A program made the translations under genes and the position numbers. From Owenweeksia sp. (lineage in GTDB: Bacteria; Bacteroidota; Bacteroidia; Flavobacteriales; Schleiferiaceae): a DNA stretch of 64,000 nucleotides. The stretch lies in contig NZNV01000010.1 in the NCBI GenBank assembly GCA_002695025.1, positions 372,001 to 436,000 of the forward strand. The letters are read 5' to 3'. The number at the start of each line of letters is the position of its first letter. Position 1 is the first letter of the stretch. Positions 24,170 to 33,288 of the stretch are shown here, one piece after another. Under the pieces are notes generated by a model that was not told the DNA's origin, made no database searches, and saw nothing but the letters and a program-made list of their open reading frames with translations.

Positions 24170-25147
24170 ATGAAAGAACGTAACACTATATCCCGCTTTA
24201 TAGAGGATAATTACCTGCATTTCAATGCGGCAGCATTGATGGATGCAGCCAAAGCCTACGAAAAACACCTTGAAGAAGGCGGCAAAATGATGATCACCTT
24301 GGCCGGTGCTATGAGTACCGCAGAACTGGGAAAAACCCTGGCTGAGATGATCCGCCAGGATAAAGTGCAGATCATCTCCTGCACCGGTGCCAACCTGGAG
24401 GAAGATATCATGAACCTGGTGGCGCATAACTCTTATAAACGCGTTCCGCATTACCGCGATTTGAGCCCGCAGGAGGAGCGTGAATTACTGGACGGGGGGT
24501 TTAACCGCGTTACGGATACCTGCATCCCGGAAGAAGAAGCTTTCCGCAGGCTGCAAAAGCATATCCATAAAATATGGAAAGCAGCTGACGACAGCGGTGA
24601 ACGTTATCTGCCCCACGAGTATATGTATAAAATGCTGCTCAGTGGCGACCTGGAACAATACTACGAGATAGACCCGAAGAACAGCTGGATGCTGGCTGCA
24701 GCCGAAAAGAACCTTCCTATCATTTGCCCGGGCTGGGAAGACAGTACCATGGGTAACATTTTTGCCTCCTACTGTATGAAAGGGGAGCTGAAGCCTACTA
24801 CCATGAAAAGCGGGATTGAGTATATGACCTGGCTCGCAGACTGGTACGTGGAGAATTCCAAAGGAAAAGGGGTAGGATTCTTCCAGATTGGGGGAGGTAT
24901 AGCCGGAGATTTCCCGATTTGTGTGGTTCCTATGTTGTATCAGGACCTAGAGATGGAAGATATACCTTTCTGGAGTTACTTTTGCCAGATATCTGATTCA
25001 ACTACCAGTTACGGCTCGTATTCGGGAGCAGTGCCGAACGAAAAGATCACCTGGGGAAAATTGGATATTGATACCCCAAAATTTATTGTTGAATCCGATG
25101 CTACAATTGTTGCACCGCTGATATTTGCCTGGCTTTTGAATTACTAA
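24170..25147 (+). CDS. deoxyhypusine-synthase-family enzyme (probable polyamine aminobutyltransferase)
   Basis: 325 aa, close to deoxyhypusine synthase (DHS) length. NAD-binding features 'LAGAMSTAELGKTLAEMI' and 'ISCTGANLEEDIMNLV' match DHS, and K297 in 'ITWGKLDIDTPKFIVESD' aligns with the catalytic lysine in the 'WGK' motif of DHS. Bacteria have no eIF5A, the DHS substrate, so a free diamine is the likely acceptor, as in homospermidine synthases that arose from DHS. Following an arginine decarboxylase by 53 bases, it probably acts in polyamine synthesis. The exact product is unknown. Confidence 0.82.
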   Translation: MKERNTISRFIEDNYLHFNAAALMDAAKAYEKHLEEGGKMMITLAGAMSTAELGKTLAEMIRQDKVQIISCTGANLEEDIMNLVAHNSYKRVPHYRDLSPQEERELLDGGFNRVTDTCIPEEEAFRRLQKHIHKIWKAADDSGERYLPHEYMYKMLLSGDLEQYYEIDPKNSWMLAAAEKNLPIICPGWEDSTMGNIFASYCMKGELKPTTMKSGIEYMTWLADWYVENSKGKGVGFFQIGGGIAGDFPICVVPMLYQDLEMEDIPFWSYFCQISDSTTSYGSYSGAVPNEKITWGKLDIDTPKFIVESDATIVAPLIFAWLLNY

Positions 25148-25166
25148 ATCCAAATAATCCATTACA

Positions 25167-25487
25167 ATGAAACCATCTAAGAGCTCCGACAAAAAACGTG
25201 TGATCGTAGATTATAAGAACGTGACGCCCGATATCCTGGAAATGTTTACGGACCTGTATCCCTACGGTTACGAGGATGATATTATCAAGTTCAAAAATGC
25301 CAAAGGCGAAATGGTAACAGCCGTCCCCGTTGAAACGGATGACACCAAATACCTCATTAAAGTAGGGGTGGAAATGGATGCCAAGATCGAAGCTTTTCTG
25401 GATGATGAGGATGACGATGAGAGCGAGGACGACATGGTAAGTGAAGATTCCGGTATGGAAGCACCTTCTGATGAAGATGAGGACTAG
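25167..25487 (+). CDS. small conserved acidic protein of unknown function
   Basis: 106 aa. Residues 1-70 form a compact, conserved-looking domain ('VIVDYKNVTPDILEMFTDLYPYGYEDDI'), and residues 75-106 are almost all Asp, Glu and Ser. No signal or membrane segment. It lies 19 bases after the DHS-like gene on the same strand and ends just before a terminator, so it is the last gene of the polyamine transcript. A polyanionic tail could bind polyamines or basic proteins; this is speculation. Confidence 0.7.
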   Translation: MKPSKSSDKKRVIVDYKNVTPDILEMFTDLYPYGYEDDIIKFKNAKGEMVTAVPVETDDTKYLIKVGVEMDAKIEAFLDDEDDDESEDDMVSEDSGMEAPSDEDED

Positions 25488-25504
25488 CCAAAAAATATAA
25501 AAAT

Positions 25505-25534
25505 AAAAAAGCCTCCCATACAGGAGGCTTTTTT
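25505..25534. terminator. bidirectional rho-independent terminator
   Basis: AAAAAAGCCTCC (25505-25516), 6-base loop, GGAGGCTTTTTT (25523-25534). It separates the acidic-protein gene from convergent msrA and can serve both strands. Confidence 0.92.
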
Positions 25535-25551
25535 ATTTTGTTGAGTTTACA

Positions 25552-26121
25552 TTAAAACCTTTTGGTGTAACCGTGGCAGTAAGGTGTACCACCGGTTTTA
25601 TTGTAATAATCCTGGTGCTTATCCTCGCGTTCTTCGTAAAACTCCGTAGCGGGACTTATTTCAGTGGCTACATCATAGCCCTTGGTTTCTAGCTCGGCTA
25701 CCAGCTTTTCAGCTATCTTCTTCTGCTTGTCATTAAGGTAAAAAACAGCGGAGCGGTATTGTTCCCCGATATCCGGGCCCTGGCGGTTTACCTGGGTGGG
25801 GTCATGGGTTTCAAAGAAAAGGCGGGCCAGGGTTTCGTAGTCCGTTTTTTCCGGATCATACACCACTTCCACGGTTTCAGCATGTCCGGTGGTACCGGTA
25901 CACACCTGGCGGTAGGTAGGATTTTCCACATGACCTCCACAGTAACCTACTGTGGTGGATAGCACTCCCTCAGCTCTCTGCATATAGTATTCCGTTCCCC
26001 AGTAACAACCTGAGGCGAATAAGGCACGTTCCATAGTTTTTTGTTTAGTATTATTGGTTTGGGCGTTCATGCTAAATATAGATAGCAAAACAACCCAAAG
26101 TCCTGAAATGATCTTTTTCAT
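25552..26121 (-). CDS. msrA: exported peptide-methionine (S)-S-oxide reductase
   Basis: 189 aa from the ATG at 26121; the frame is open to 26220 but this start gives a signal peptide (MKKIISGLWVVLLSIFSMNAQ). The active site is 'SGCYWGTEYYM' (GCYWG in place of the usual GCFWG), and 'DPTQVNRQGPDIGEQYRSAV' and the end 'YCHGYTKRF' are classic MsrA. It repairs methionine sulfoxide in proteins; the signal peptide points to the periplasm. No MsrB domain is fused. Confidence 0.9.
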   Translation of the reverse strand: MKKIISGLWVVLLSIFSMNAQTNNTKQKTMERALFASGCYWGTEYYMQRAEGVLSTTVGYCGGHVENPTYRQVCTGTTGHAETVEVVYDPEKTDYETLARLFFETHDPTQVNRQGPDIGEQYRSAVFYLNDKQKKIAEKLVAELETKGYDVATEISPATEFYEEREDKHQDYYNKTGGTPYCHGYTKRF

Positions 26122-26238
26122 CCTTGTATTTTTAAGATATACGCAATATCCGGACCATGCGGTTGCAGCAAGGTCATTAAAGTGACAAGCGTATAAAAAA
26201 GTCAAAAAAACTAAACCCAAAAATTACAAGGGGTAAGT

Positions 26239-27237
26239 CTAAGCTGGCTGAGAGTTTAATTTTCCTACAAGGAACTCGGCAATCTGTACCGCATTGGTGG
26301 CTGCACCTTTGCGAAGGTTGTCCGCTACAATCCAGCAGTTAAGAGTATTGATCTGGCTCAGATCCCTACGGATGCGGCCTACAAAAACATCATCTTTTCC
26401 TCTCGCGAACAGGGGCATGGGGTAATTATTTACTTCGTTTTGATCCTGTACTACAATACCCGGGGTGTCGGCCAGTAATTTACGTACGTCCGAAGTGTTG
26501 AATTCCTTTTCAAACTCAATATTCACACTTTCCGAATGGCCGCCCATAACCGGTACACGAACGGCCGTAGCCGTTACATGAACACTGTCGTCACCCAGTA
26601 TTTTCTTGGTTTCGTGGGTAAGCTTCATCTCTTCTTTGGTGTAGCCGTTTTCGAGGAATACATCGCAATGAGGAATGCAGTTACGGTCAATGGGATAGTG
26701 ATAAGCCATCTCTCCTTGCTGTCCGGCCCGCTCATTGTTCATCTGGTTAAGGGCTTTAACCCCCGTTCCGGTTACACTTTGGTAGGTACTTACCACCACG
26801 CGTTTAATGCCGTATTTCTCATGCAGGGGTTTCAATACCATTACCAGTTGAATGGTGGAACAGTTGGGGTTGGCAATGATCTTATCCTCTTTCGTCAAAA
26901 GGTGTCCGTTAATCTCGGGAACGATAAGCTTTTTGTCCGGGTCCATGCGCCAGGCCGAAGAATTGTCGATAACGATAGTGCCTGCTTCTGCGAATTTCGG
27001 GGCATATTCCAGGGAAGTGCTGCCTCCCGCAGAAAAAATGGCAAAGTCAGGTCTGGCTTTTATAGCTTCCTCCATAGAGGATATGGTATAGGCCGTGCCG
27101 TTGAAGTCAACCTTCTTTCCTACCGACTTCTCCGAGGCCACCAAGAGCAGCTCCTCCAAAGGGAAATTTCGTTCTTTTAATACGGTCAGGATCTCATTTC
27201 CTACCATTCCGGTAGCGCCCACAACGGCAATTCTCAT
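26239..27237 (-). CDS. asd: aspartate-semialdehyde dehydrogenase
   Basis: 332 aa. NADP motif GATGMVGNEIL (7-17), catalytic cysteine in 'NPNCSTIQLV' (about 128), 'VSTYQSVTGTG' and 'VRVPVMGGHSESVNIEF' with the substrate-binding His/Arg. It reduces aspartyl phosphate to the semialdehyde for Lys/DAP, Met and Thr synthesis. A -7-like box (27288-27295) lies upstream in the spacer shared with the divergent lamin-tail gene. Confidence 0.94.
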   Translation of the reverse strand: MRIAVVGATGMVGNEILTVLKERNFPLEELLLVASEKSVGKKVDFNGTAYTISSMEEAIKARPDFAIFSAGGSTSLEYAPKFAEAGTIVIDNSSAWRMDPDKKLIVPEINGHLLTKEDKIIANPNCSTIQLVMVLKPLHEKYGIKRVVVSTYQSVTGTGVKALNQMNNERAGQQGEMAYHYPIDRNCIPHCDVFLENGYTKEEMKLTHETKKILGDDSVHVTATAVRVPVMGGHSESVNIEFEKEFNTSDVRKLLADTPGIVVQDQNEVNNYPMPLFARGKDDVFVGRIRRDLSQINTLNCWIVADNLRKGAATNAVQIAEFLVGKLNSQPA

Positions 27238-27287
27238 AACTTTAGGTTTTTAAATAGAAGCTTTATGCACGCACACGAAGCAAACTG

Positions 27288-27295
27288 CAAATTTA
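27288..27295 (-). promoter_or_regulatory. -7 element for asd
   Basis: Reads TAAATTTG on the minus strand, exact TAnnTTTG, giving a leader of about 45 bases. No -33 TTTG at the proper distance. Confidence 0.4.
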
Positions 27296-27312
27296 CTTTT
27301 TAAAACAATCCT

Positions 27313-30300
27313 ATGCGTTTCGTTCTGGCTTTATTGCTGTGTTTTCCGGTAGGGCTTTTGGCTCAACTTTCAATGAACGATGATTTTAACGATGGGGATT
27401 TTACTGCCAACCCTGCCTGGAGCGGTAACACATTTGATTTTGAAGTGCTTGCGGGTGAGTTGCATCTCAATAACCCTACTCCGGCAAGTAACGAGACTTC
27501 TTACCTGAGTACCCCGAGTAACATCCTGGATAACGGCAATTGGCAGTTTTATTTTCGCTTTGAGCAAAACCCCAGTTCCAGTAACTATGGCAGGGTATAC
27601 CTGGCCAGTGATCAGGCTGATTTAAAAGGAGCGCTCAATGGATATTACGTGGATTTCGGGCAGGCCGGTGATAAGATCCGGCTGATGCGGCAGTCCGGCA
27701 CATCTGCATCGGTAGTGATCGAGTCCAACAGCGGGCTGCTGAATACTTCTACAGTTGAGGCGCGTGTACAGGTAAGCCGTGATGGCAACGGTTTATGGAC
27801 CCTTTTAGCAGATACCGGATCCGTGGTGAACTCTTTAGTGAATATAGGAACCCCTACCACCGATAAAATCCACACCAGCAGTGCTTTTATGGGTGTGTTT
27901 TGTCGCTACACGGTTACCCGGGCCAGTGCTTTTTATTTTGATGAGTTCAATTGCAGTGGCCAGCCAAATCTGGATGTAACCCCTCCTGGCCTGGATACTT
28001 TGATGGTGCCTGATATATTCACTTTGAAACTGCAGTTCAATGAACCTTTGGACCCCGGCACGGCTCAGCAAATATCCAATTACCTGGTAAGTAATGGTAT
28101 AGGTCAGCCAACAAGTGCCAGCCTGGGAGGTAGCAATAATACGGAGGTAACACTGAATTTTGTAAACTCTTTTGCCAATGGGAACAGCTATACCCTGGAT
28201 ATCATTGGACTTGAGGATACTTCCGGTAATGCAGCTACTCTAACAAAGAGCTTTACGGTGAATGACCCTCCCGCCAGGATTTTGTCGGCCCGGCCATTAA
28301 GCACCACCTCGGTAAGGCTTACTTTTTCGGAAGCTGTGGCCAGTGCTTTTGCTTTAAACCCATCCAACTTTACGGTGGATAATGGAGTAGGTTCACCTTC
28401 TTCCACTTCTCAACCCCAGCCCGGACAGGTAGAGTTGCAATTTGCCTCTTCCTTGCAAACGGGGATCAATTATCGCCTGGTGGTGCAGGGTATTCAGGAT
28501 GATTTCGGTAACCTTTCCACGGATACAGCTTTTTTCCGCCTGGGTACCATTAACATTTTTGATGATTTCAGTGATGGAGACTTCACCAATGATCCAAACT
28601 GGAGTGGTTCAGCCGCAGATTTTGAAATAGATGCTAGCAATCAGTTGCACCTGAACGCTTTGTCAGCGGGTACGTCCTACCTTTCAACACCTAGTGCGAT
28701 CAGCGAAAATGCACAGTGGCAGTTTTATTTAAAAATGGATTTTGCCACCTCAGGTTCCAATTTTGCCCGGGTCTATGTTATCAGTCAAAATGAGGATCTC
28801 AATGATAGTACTACCAACGGTTATTTTGTATTGATTGGTGGTGCCAATGATGAGATCAGTCTTTTTCGGCAGGAGGAAAACACCAATACACCCATTATTC
28901 AAAGCGCGACCGGGCTCATAGATACAGATCCAGTAGAGCTTGTGGTGCAGGTACAAATAGATGGGCAGGGAGTGTTTACCCTGGCAGCGGATACCCTGCT
29001 GGATGGCAGCTTCTTCAGCATAGGTTCCGGCACCGATCTTACTTTTGCCTCTTCAGCCTATTTCGGTCTGTATTGTGCCTATACATCTTCCCGTACCGAT
29101 CTCTTTTACTTTGATGATTTTGACCTGAGTGGAGATCCTTTTATAGACGATCAGGCTCCTGTACTGACGGGCATCAACGCACTGAACACCACTACACTGG
29201 AATTAAGTTTTAACGAAAGCCTAGCGGCCTCTTCGGCTGAAGATGAAACTTCCTATACCGTTGCCGGGGGGCCTGGCCAGCCTACCGTTGCCCAGCTGTC
29301 TGCAGGTGATAACTCGAAGGTAGTACTGGCATTCAGCAGCGCGTTTCAAAATGGAGGTGCCTATACCATTGAAATAAATAGCCTTACTGACAACTTCGGG
29401 AATACGCTGGATACCACTGCTTCCTTTACTTTTTTTATTCCTGAGGCAGGTTCGGTAGTGATCAATGAGATAATGGCCGATCCTGAACCTGTGGCCGGGG
29501 TGCCGCCCAATGCATTGCCGGAGCGGGAATACCTGGAGCTGTATAACCGTGAATCCGTGCCGGTTAATCTCCAGGGCTGGACCTTACAAATGGGGAGCTC
29601 GGAAGAGGTTTTACCATTTTATGAATTATCACCTCATGCTTACGTGGTCCTGACCCAGAGTGATGGAGTATCCGAATTTGATCCTTCCATCCCTGTCCTG
29701 GGTCTGGATATGTCGTCAACCGTGCTTACCAACGGAGGTAAAGACCTAAGTCTTCTATCTAAGGAAGGCACCCCTATTTTCACAGTATCGTATACCGGTG
29801 ACTGGTACCGCGATGCCAATAAAGATGACGGAGGGTGGTCATTGGAACAAATTGACCCAGACAACCTATGTGGCGGAGCTGCCAACTGGGCAGCATCCGA
29901 AGACCCTGTGGGCGGAACACCTGGTCGTGAGAACAGCCTTTTCGGCCAAAACCCGGATACCACACGCCCCGGTTTTGATAGAATTGCCATCCTGGGAGAC
30001 AGCCTTATTCGAGTAACATTTACCGAGAAAGTAGACGAGCTACTTTTAAGCGATGAGTCTAATTACCGGATTGAGCCGTCACTCAATCTGGATTTTGCCG
30101 AGCCTCAGGCCCCGGCCTATGCTTCTGTAATACTTCACTTTAATGAAGCTATTGACCCCAATACCGTCTACCGGCTTTCGCTGCTGCGCTACCCTATGGA
30201 TTGTAGTAATAACCGCATGTTACCGGATTCGTTGCTGTTTACCATCCCATCTGTTCCGGCAGAAGGAGATATTGTTATTAATGAACTGCTTTTTAACCCA

Positions 30301-31089
30301 CCCTCCGGAGGAGCGGACTTTGTGGAACTTTACAATAATTCTTCCCGCCTCTTTGATCTGCAGTACCTGCGTTTAGGACATATCAACATGGGAAGCCTGG
30401 ATGATACAGAAATCATCACCGAGGAGAGCTTCCTTTTTGAACCTGGCCGTTACCTTGCTCTTACCACCGATAAAGCCTTTTTATTGGATAATTATACGGT
30501 TCCCTTCCCGGAAAATATAGTTGAGGTGCAACGTTTACCGTCCCTGCCTGATGATGAGGGCAGTATAGTGGTGGCCACCTCTTTTCTGGAAGTGATTGAT
30601 TGGTATGAATACAGTGAGCAGCACCACCTCTCCCTTATTGATCCCGAGGGAGTAAGCCTGGAACGGTTGAGTTTTGAGGGCCCTTCCAATGATGCGTCCA
30701 ACTGGCAAAGTGCGGCTTCAACGGTTGGGTATGCCACTCCGGGTTATAAGAACAGCCAGCAGCTAAACCCTGGTTTTGAGTTGACCACAGGTGTGGAGCC
30801 TAAGGTGTTTTCGCCCAACCAGGATGGGTATCATGATGTGGTTAGCCTCACCTACAGTTTTGAACGGCCCAATAATGTCCTAAGCGTGAGTATATGGAAT
30901 GCATCCGGCTATAAACTCCGTACTATTCTGGAAAACCAGAATATAAGTATGCAGGGTTTTGTGCACTGGGACGGAACGGACGACAATGGAAATCTCGCGC
31001 CTACAGGGATTTATATTGTGGTTTTTGATTACTTCAATGCAGAGGGAGTGCGTGTGGTTCAGAAAGAAACCTGTGTATTAAGTTTGTAG
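27313..31089 (+). CDS. very large secreted protein with lamin-tail, Ig-like and FlgD-like C-terminal domains
   Basis: 1258 aa. Signal peptide MRFVLALLLCFPVGLLAQ. Two related blocks of about 200 residues (about 22-220, and about 415-620) each start 'DDF-DGDFT--P-WSG' and look like lectin/glucanase-type domains; each is followed by SbsA-like Ig domains ('LQFNEPLD', 'LSFNESLA'). Lamin-tail domains begin about 712 ('VVINEIMADPEP') and 984 ('IVINELLFNPP'). The last 100 residues ('VFSPNQDGYHDVV...VHWDGTDDNG...TGIYIVVFDYF') form the FlgD-like end seen on T9SS gliding-motility-associated proteins. Surface or secreted; ligand unknown. Confidence 0.85.
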   Translation: MRFVLALLLCFPVGLLAQLSMNDDFNDGDFTANPAWSGNTFDFEVLAGELHLNNPTPASNETSYLSTPSNILDNGNWQFYFRFEQNPSSSNYGRVYLASDQADLKGALNGYYVDFGQAGDKIRLMRQSGTSASVVIESNSGLLNTSTVEARVQVSRDGNGLWTLLADTGSVVNSLVNIGTPTTDKIHTSSAFMGVFCRYTVTRASAFYFDEFNCSGQPNLDVTPPGLDTLMVPDIFTLKLQFNEPLDPGTAQQISNYLVSNGIGQPTSASLGGSNNTEVTLNFVNSFANGNSYTLDIIGLEDTSGNAATLTKSFTVNDPPARILSARPLSTTSVRLTFSEAVASAFALNPSNFTVDNGVGSPSSTSQPQPGQVELQFASSLQTGINYRLVVQGIQDDFGNLSTDTAFFRLGTINIFDDFSDGDFTNDPNWSGSAADFEIDASNQLHLNALSAGTSYLSTPSAISENAQWQFYLKMDFATSGSNFARVYVISQNEDLNDSTTNGYFVLIGGANDEISLFRQEENTNTPIIQSATGLIDTDPVELVVQVQIDGQGVFTLAADTLLDGSFFSIGSGTDLTFASSAYFGLYCAYTSSRTDLFYFDDFDLSGDPFIDDQAPVLTGINALNTTTLELSFNESLAASSAEDETSYTVAGGPGQPTVAQLSAGDNSKVVLAFSSAFQNGGAYTIEINSLTDNFGNTLDTTASFTFFIPEAGSVVINEIMADPEPVAGVPPNALPEREYLELYNRESVPVNLQGWTLQMGSSEEVLPFYELSPHAYVVLTQSDGVSEFDPSIPVLGLDMSSTVLTNGGKDLSLLSKEGTPIFTVSYTGDWYRDANKDDGGWSLEQIDPDNLCGGAANWAASEDPVGGTPGRENSLFGQNPDTTRPGFDRIAILGDSLIRVTFTEKVDELLLSDESNYRIEPSLNLDFAEPQAPAYASVILHFNEAIDPNTVYRLSLLRYPMDCSNNRMLPDSLLFTIPSVPAEGDIVINELLFNPPSGGADFVELYNNSSRLFDLQYLRLGHINMGSLDDTEIITEESFLFEPGRYLALTTDKAFLLDNYTVPFPENIVEVQRLPSLPDDEGSIVVATSFLEVIDWYEYSEQHHLSLIDPEGVSLERLSFEGPSNDASNWQSAASTVGYATPGYKNSQQLNPGFELTTGVEPKVFSPNQDGYHDVVSLTYSFERPNNVLSVSIWNASGYKLRTILENQNISMQGFVHWDGTDDNGNLAPTGIYIVVFDYFNAEGVRVVQKETCVLSL

Positions 31090-31116
31090 AGTTAAAGATC
31101 GGTACGTCACAAGCCC

Positions 31117-31142
31117 AAAACCCACCCATGTTTCCGGGTTTT
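31117..31142 (+). terminator. possible weak terminator after the lamin-tail gene
   Basis: AAAACCC (31117-31123) and GGGTTTT (31136-31142) can pair around a 12-base loop, but the T tract is short. Confidence 0.35.
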
Positions 31143-31234
31143 ACTTTATCAGAGCAATAAGGCTCCTTTAATCCAGCAGGAGGGTTGGTAGGCCGGAAAT
31201 ATTAAGAATCACCAGTTAAAGGAAGAAAAGAGGA

Positions 31235-32257
31235 ATGTCTAAACAAGAAAAGATCCGTGAGTTTGACCCGAATGGCTTTGCTACCAATGACCAGCTTTTC
31301 GGTTTGCCGTTTACGTATGGTGAATCGGAAACTGTTGTACTGCCTGTTCCCTGGGAAGTAACCGTATCCTATAGTGCCGGCACAGCGGACGGCCCGAAAG
31401 CCATTAAAGAAGCTTCCCTACAAGTGGATTTGTTTGATCCGGTTTTGGAAGGTGCTTGGAAAAGAGGGGTTTACATGGTAGATGTAAATACGGATCTTCA
31501 TGAAAAAAGTAACCGACTGAGGTTGAAGGCGGAACAATACCTGGACAAACTGGCTGAGGAGGCTGATGCCCATATTCTTATGGAAATCAACCATGCTTGT
31601 GCAGAAATGGTGCAGTGGGTGGAAGATTCAGCAACACACCTATTGGAGGAAGGAAAGCGGGTAGCTCTTTTAGGAGGAGACCATAGTACCCCTTTAGGAT
31701 ATATCCGAGCTTTGGGCAAACAACACTCCTCCTTTGGTATCCTGCAGATAGATGCTCATGCTGACCTCCGCGATGCCTATGAGGGTTTTACCTTTTCGCA
31801 CGCTTCCATTATGTTCAATGCGCTTAAAGAGGGATGTGTGGAAAAACTGGTGCAGGTGGGGATACGGGATTATTGTGAGTCCGAGTACCGGATGATACAG
31901 GAAGATCCGCGTATTGAAACGTTTTTTGACCGTGATCTGAAACAAGCCGCTTATCGGGGCACTGGCTGGGCCCAGCAGTGCCAGAATATCATTGAACAGT
32001 TACCGGAAAAGGTGTATCTGAGCTTTGATATTGACGGCCTGGATCCCAAATTATGTCCTAACACCGGAACCCCGGTAGCCGGAGGTTTTGAAGTGGAAGA
32101 GGTTCTTTTCCTGTTGGAGAAACTGGTTGAAAGCGGACGCACGATTATTGGGCTGGACCTTAATGAAGTGGCTCCAGGTGAGGATGAGTGGGACGCCAAC
32201 GTAGGAGCACGTTTGCTGTATCGCTTGTGTAACCTGATGGCCCTGTCTCAAAAATGA
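31235..32257 (+). CDS. agmatinase/arginase-family ureohydrolase
   Basis: 340 aa. The binuclear Mn motifs are complete: GGDHS (about 149-153), 'QIDAHADLRD' (about 171-180) and 'SFDIDGLDPKLCPNTGTPV' (about 256-274). A good AGGAAG ribosome site precedes the ATG. Given arginine decarboxylase at 22722, agmatine to putrescine plus urea is the likely reaction, though formimidoylglutamase and arginase share these motifs. The stop overlaps a small ORF (ATGA). Confidence 0.85.
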   Translation: MSKQEKIREFDPNGFATNDQLFGLPFTYGESETVVLPVPWEVTVSYSAGTADGPKAIKEASLQVDLFDPVLEGAWKRGVYMVDVNTDLHEKSNRLRLKAEQYLDKLAEEADAHILMEINHACAEMVQWVEDSATHLLEEGKRVALLGGDHSTPLGYIRALGKQHSSFGILQIDAHADLRDAYEGFTFSHASIMFNALKEGCVEKLVQVGIRDYCESEYRMIQEDPRIETFFDRDLKQAAYRGTGWAQQCQNIIEQLPEKVYLSFDIDGLDPKLCPNTGTPVAGGFEVEEVLFLLEKLVESGRTIIGLDLNEVAPGEDEWDANVGARLLYRLCNLMALSQK

Positions 32258-32388
32258 GCAGGAAATTCAGAATAGAAGTAAAGGAACATAAGGTCAGCTT
32301 TGTGTTGGACCTATTGGAAAATATGCCGTTTGTTACGGTAACTCCCCTGGACGAGGGCAAGGATGAAAAACCTCCTATCAAGGATTAA
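32254..32388 (+). CDS. 44-aa protein coupled to the agmatinase-family gene
   Basis: Starts with an ATGA overlap with the upstream stop, the arrangement expected for translational coupling. Reads 'MSRKFRIEVKEHKVSFVLDL' then 'LLENMPFVTVTPLDE' and a charged end: a beta strand, a helix and a second strand. The pattern resembles short antitoxin-like or accessory proteins of Bacteroidota, but this is only a visual likeness and no toxin gene is adjacent. Confidence 0.5.
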   Translation: MSRKFRIEVKEHKVSFVLDLLENMPFVTVTPLDEGKDEKPPIKD

Positions 32389-32562
32389 AAGGATTCAGGA
32401 CTTTAAAGTTCGATATCCATTTTTCCTTAAACGGATGTTCATTATCATTTTAATCGTAAGACTAAAAACAATCAGGCACCCTAAAGCCTGGTTTTCCGAT
32501 ATTTATTAGAAGCGTCAAGTTTATGTATCTTTCCTTTTGAAAATGACCAATACCAAAAGAAA

Positions 32563-33288
32563 ATGCCGCTCTACTCACTCTCCCCCGACAAGATCCTATT
32601 CCTGGATATAGAAACTGTAAGTGCCCAACCGGATTTTAGCAATCTGAATGAAGATTGGCAATCCCTGTGGGATCAGAAAACACGATTCCTGCGCAGGGAT
32701 GACCAAACCCTCGATGAAGTATATGAACAACGGGCAGCAATCATGGCTGAATTTGGCAAGATCGTCTGTATTTCCTGCGGCTTTTTTAATCAACGCAATG
32801 GCCATAGGAGTTTCCGGGTAAAATCCTTTTACGGTGATGATGAAGCGGAACTGTTACAAGGGTTTGCAGACTTACTTAACGGTGCTTTCAGTAAGGATTA
32901 CCTTTTATGTGCCCACAATGGAAAGGAGTTTGACTTTCCGTATATCGCCAGACGCATGGTGGTGCACGGTATCCGGTTGCCGGCTTTATTAAACACCAGC
33001 GGTTTAAAACCCTGGGAAGTGCGCCACCTGGACACTATGGAAATGTGGAAATTTGGCGACTATAAGCATTTTACAAGTGTTAAGCTGTTGGCAGCCCTCT
33101 TCCATATTCCTACTCCAAAGGATGATATTGACGGCAGCATGGTGGGGGAAGTGTATTGGAAAGAGAAGAATCTGCAACGCATTGTAACCTATTGCCAAAA
33201 GGACACTGTAACCGTGGCCAGGATATTCCTTAAAATGGAAGGCCGGGAGGCGTTGCTGGATGAAGAAATTGTGATCAGTAATGAATGA
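32563..33288 (+). CDS. DEDD-family 3'-5' exonuclease (predicted PolB-like exonuclease)
   Basis: 241 aa. Exonuclease motif I 'ILFLDIETVS' (about 11-20, D-x-E), motif II 'LCAHNGKEFDFPYIARRM' (about 114-131) and motif III 'YCQKDTVTVARIFL' (about 210-223). 'KIVCISCGFF' between I and II is typical of the RNase H-like '3'-5' exonuclease' group common in Bacteroidota. Likely DNA trimming or proofreading; the partner is unknown. It overlaps the next gene by 8 bases, so the two are co-transcribed. Confidence 0.85.
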   Translation: MPLYSLSPDKILFLDIETVSAQPDFSNLNEDWQSLWDQKTRFLRRDDQTLDEVYEQRAAIMAEFGKIVCISCGFFNQRNGHRSFRVKSFYGDDEAELLQGFADLLNGAFSKDYLLCAHNGKEFDFPYIARRMVVHGIRLPALLNTSGLKPWEVRHLDTMEMWKFGDYKHFTSVKLLAALFHIPTPKDDIDGSMVGEVYWKEKNLQRIVTYCQKDTVTVARIFLKMEGREALLDEEIVISNE

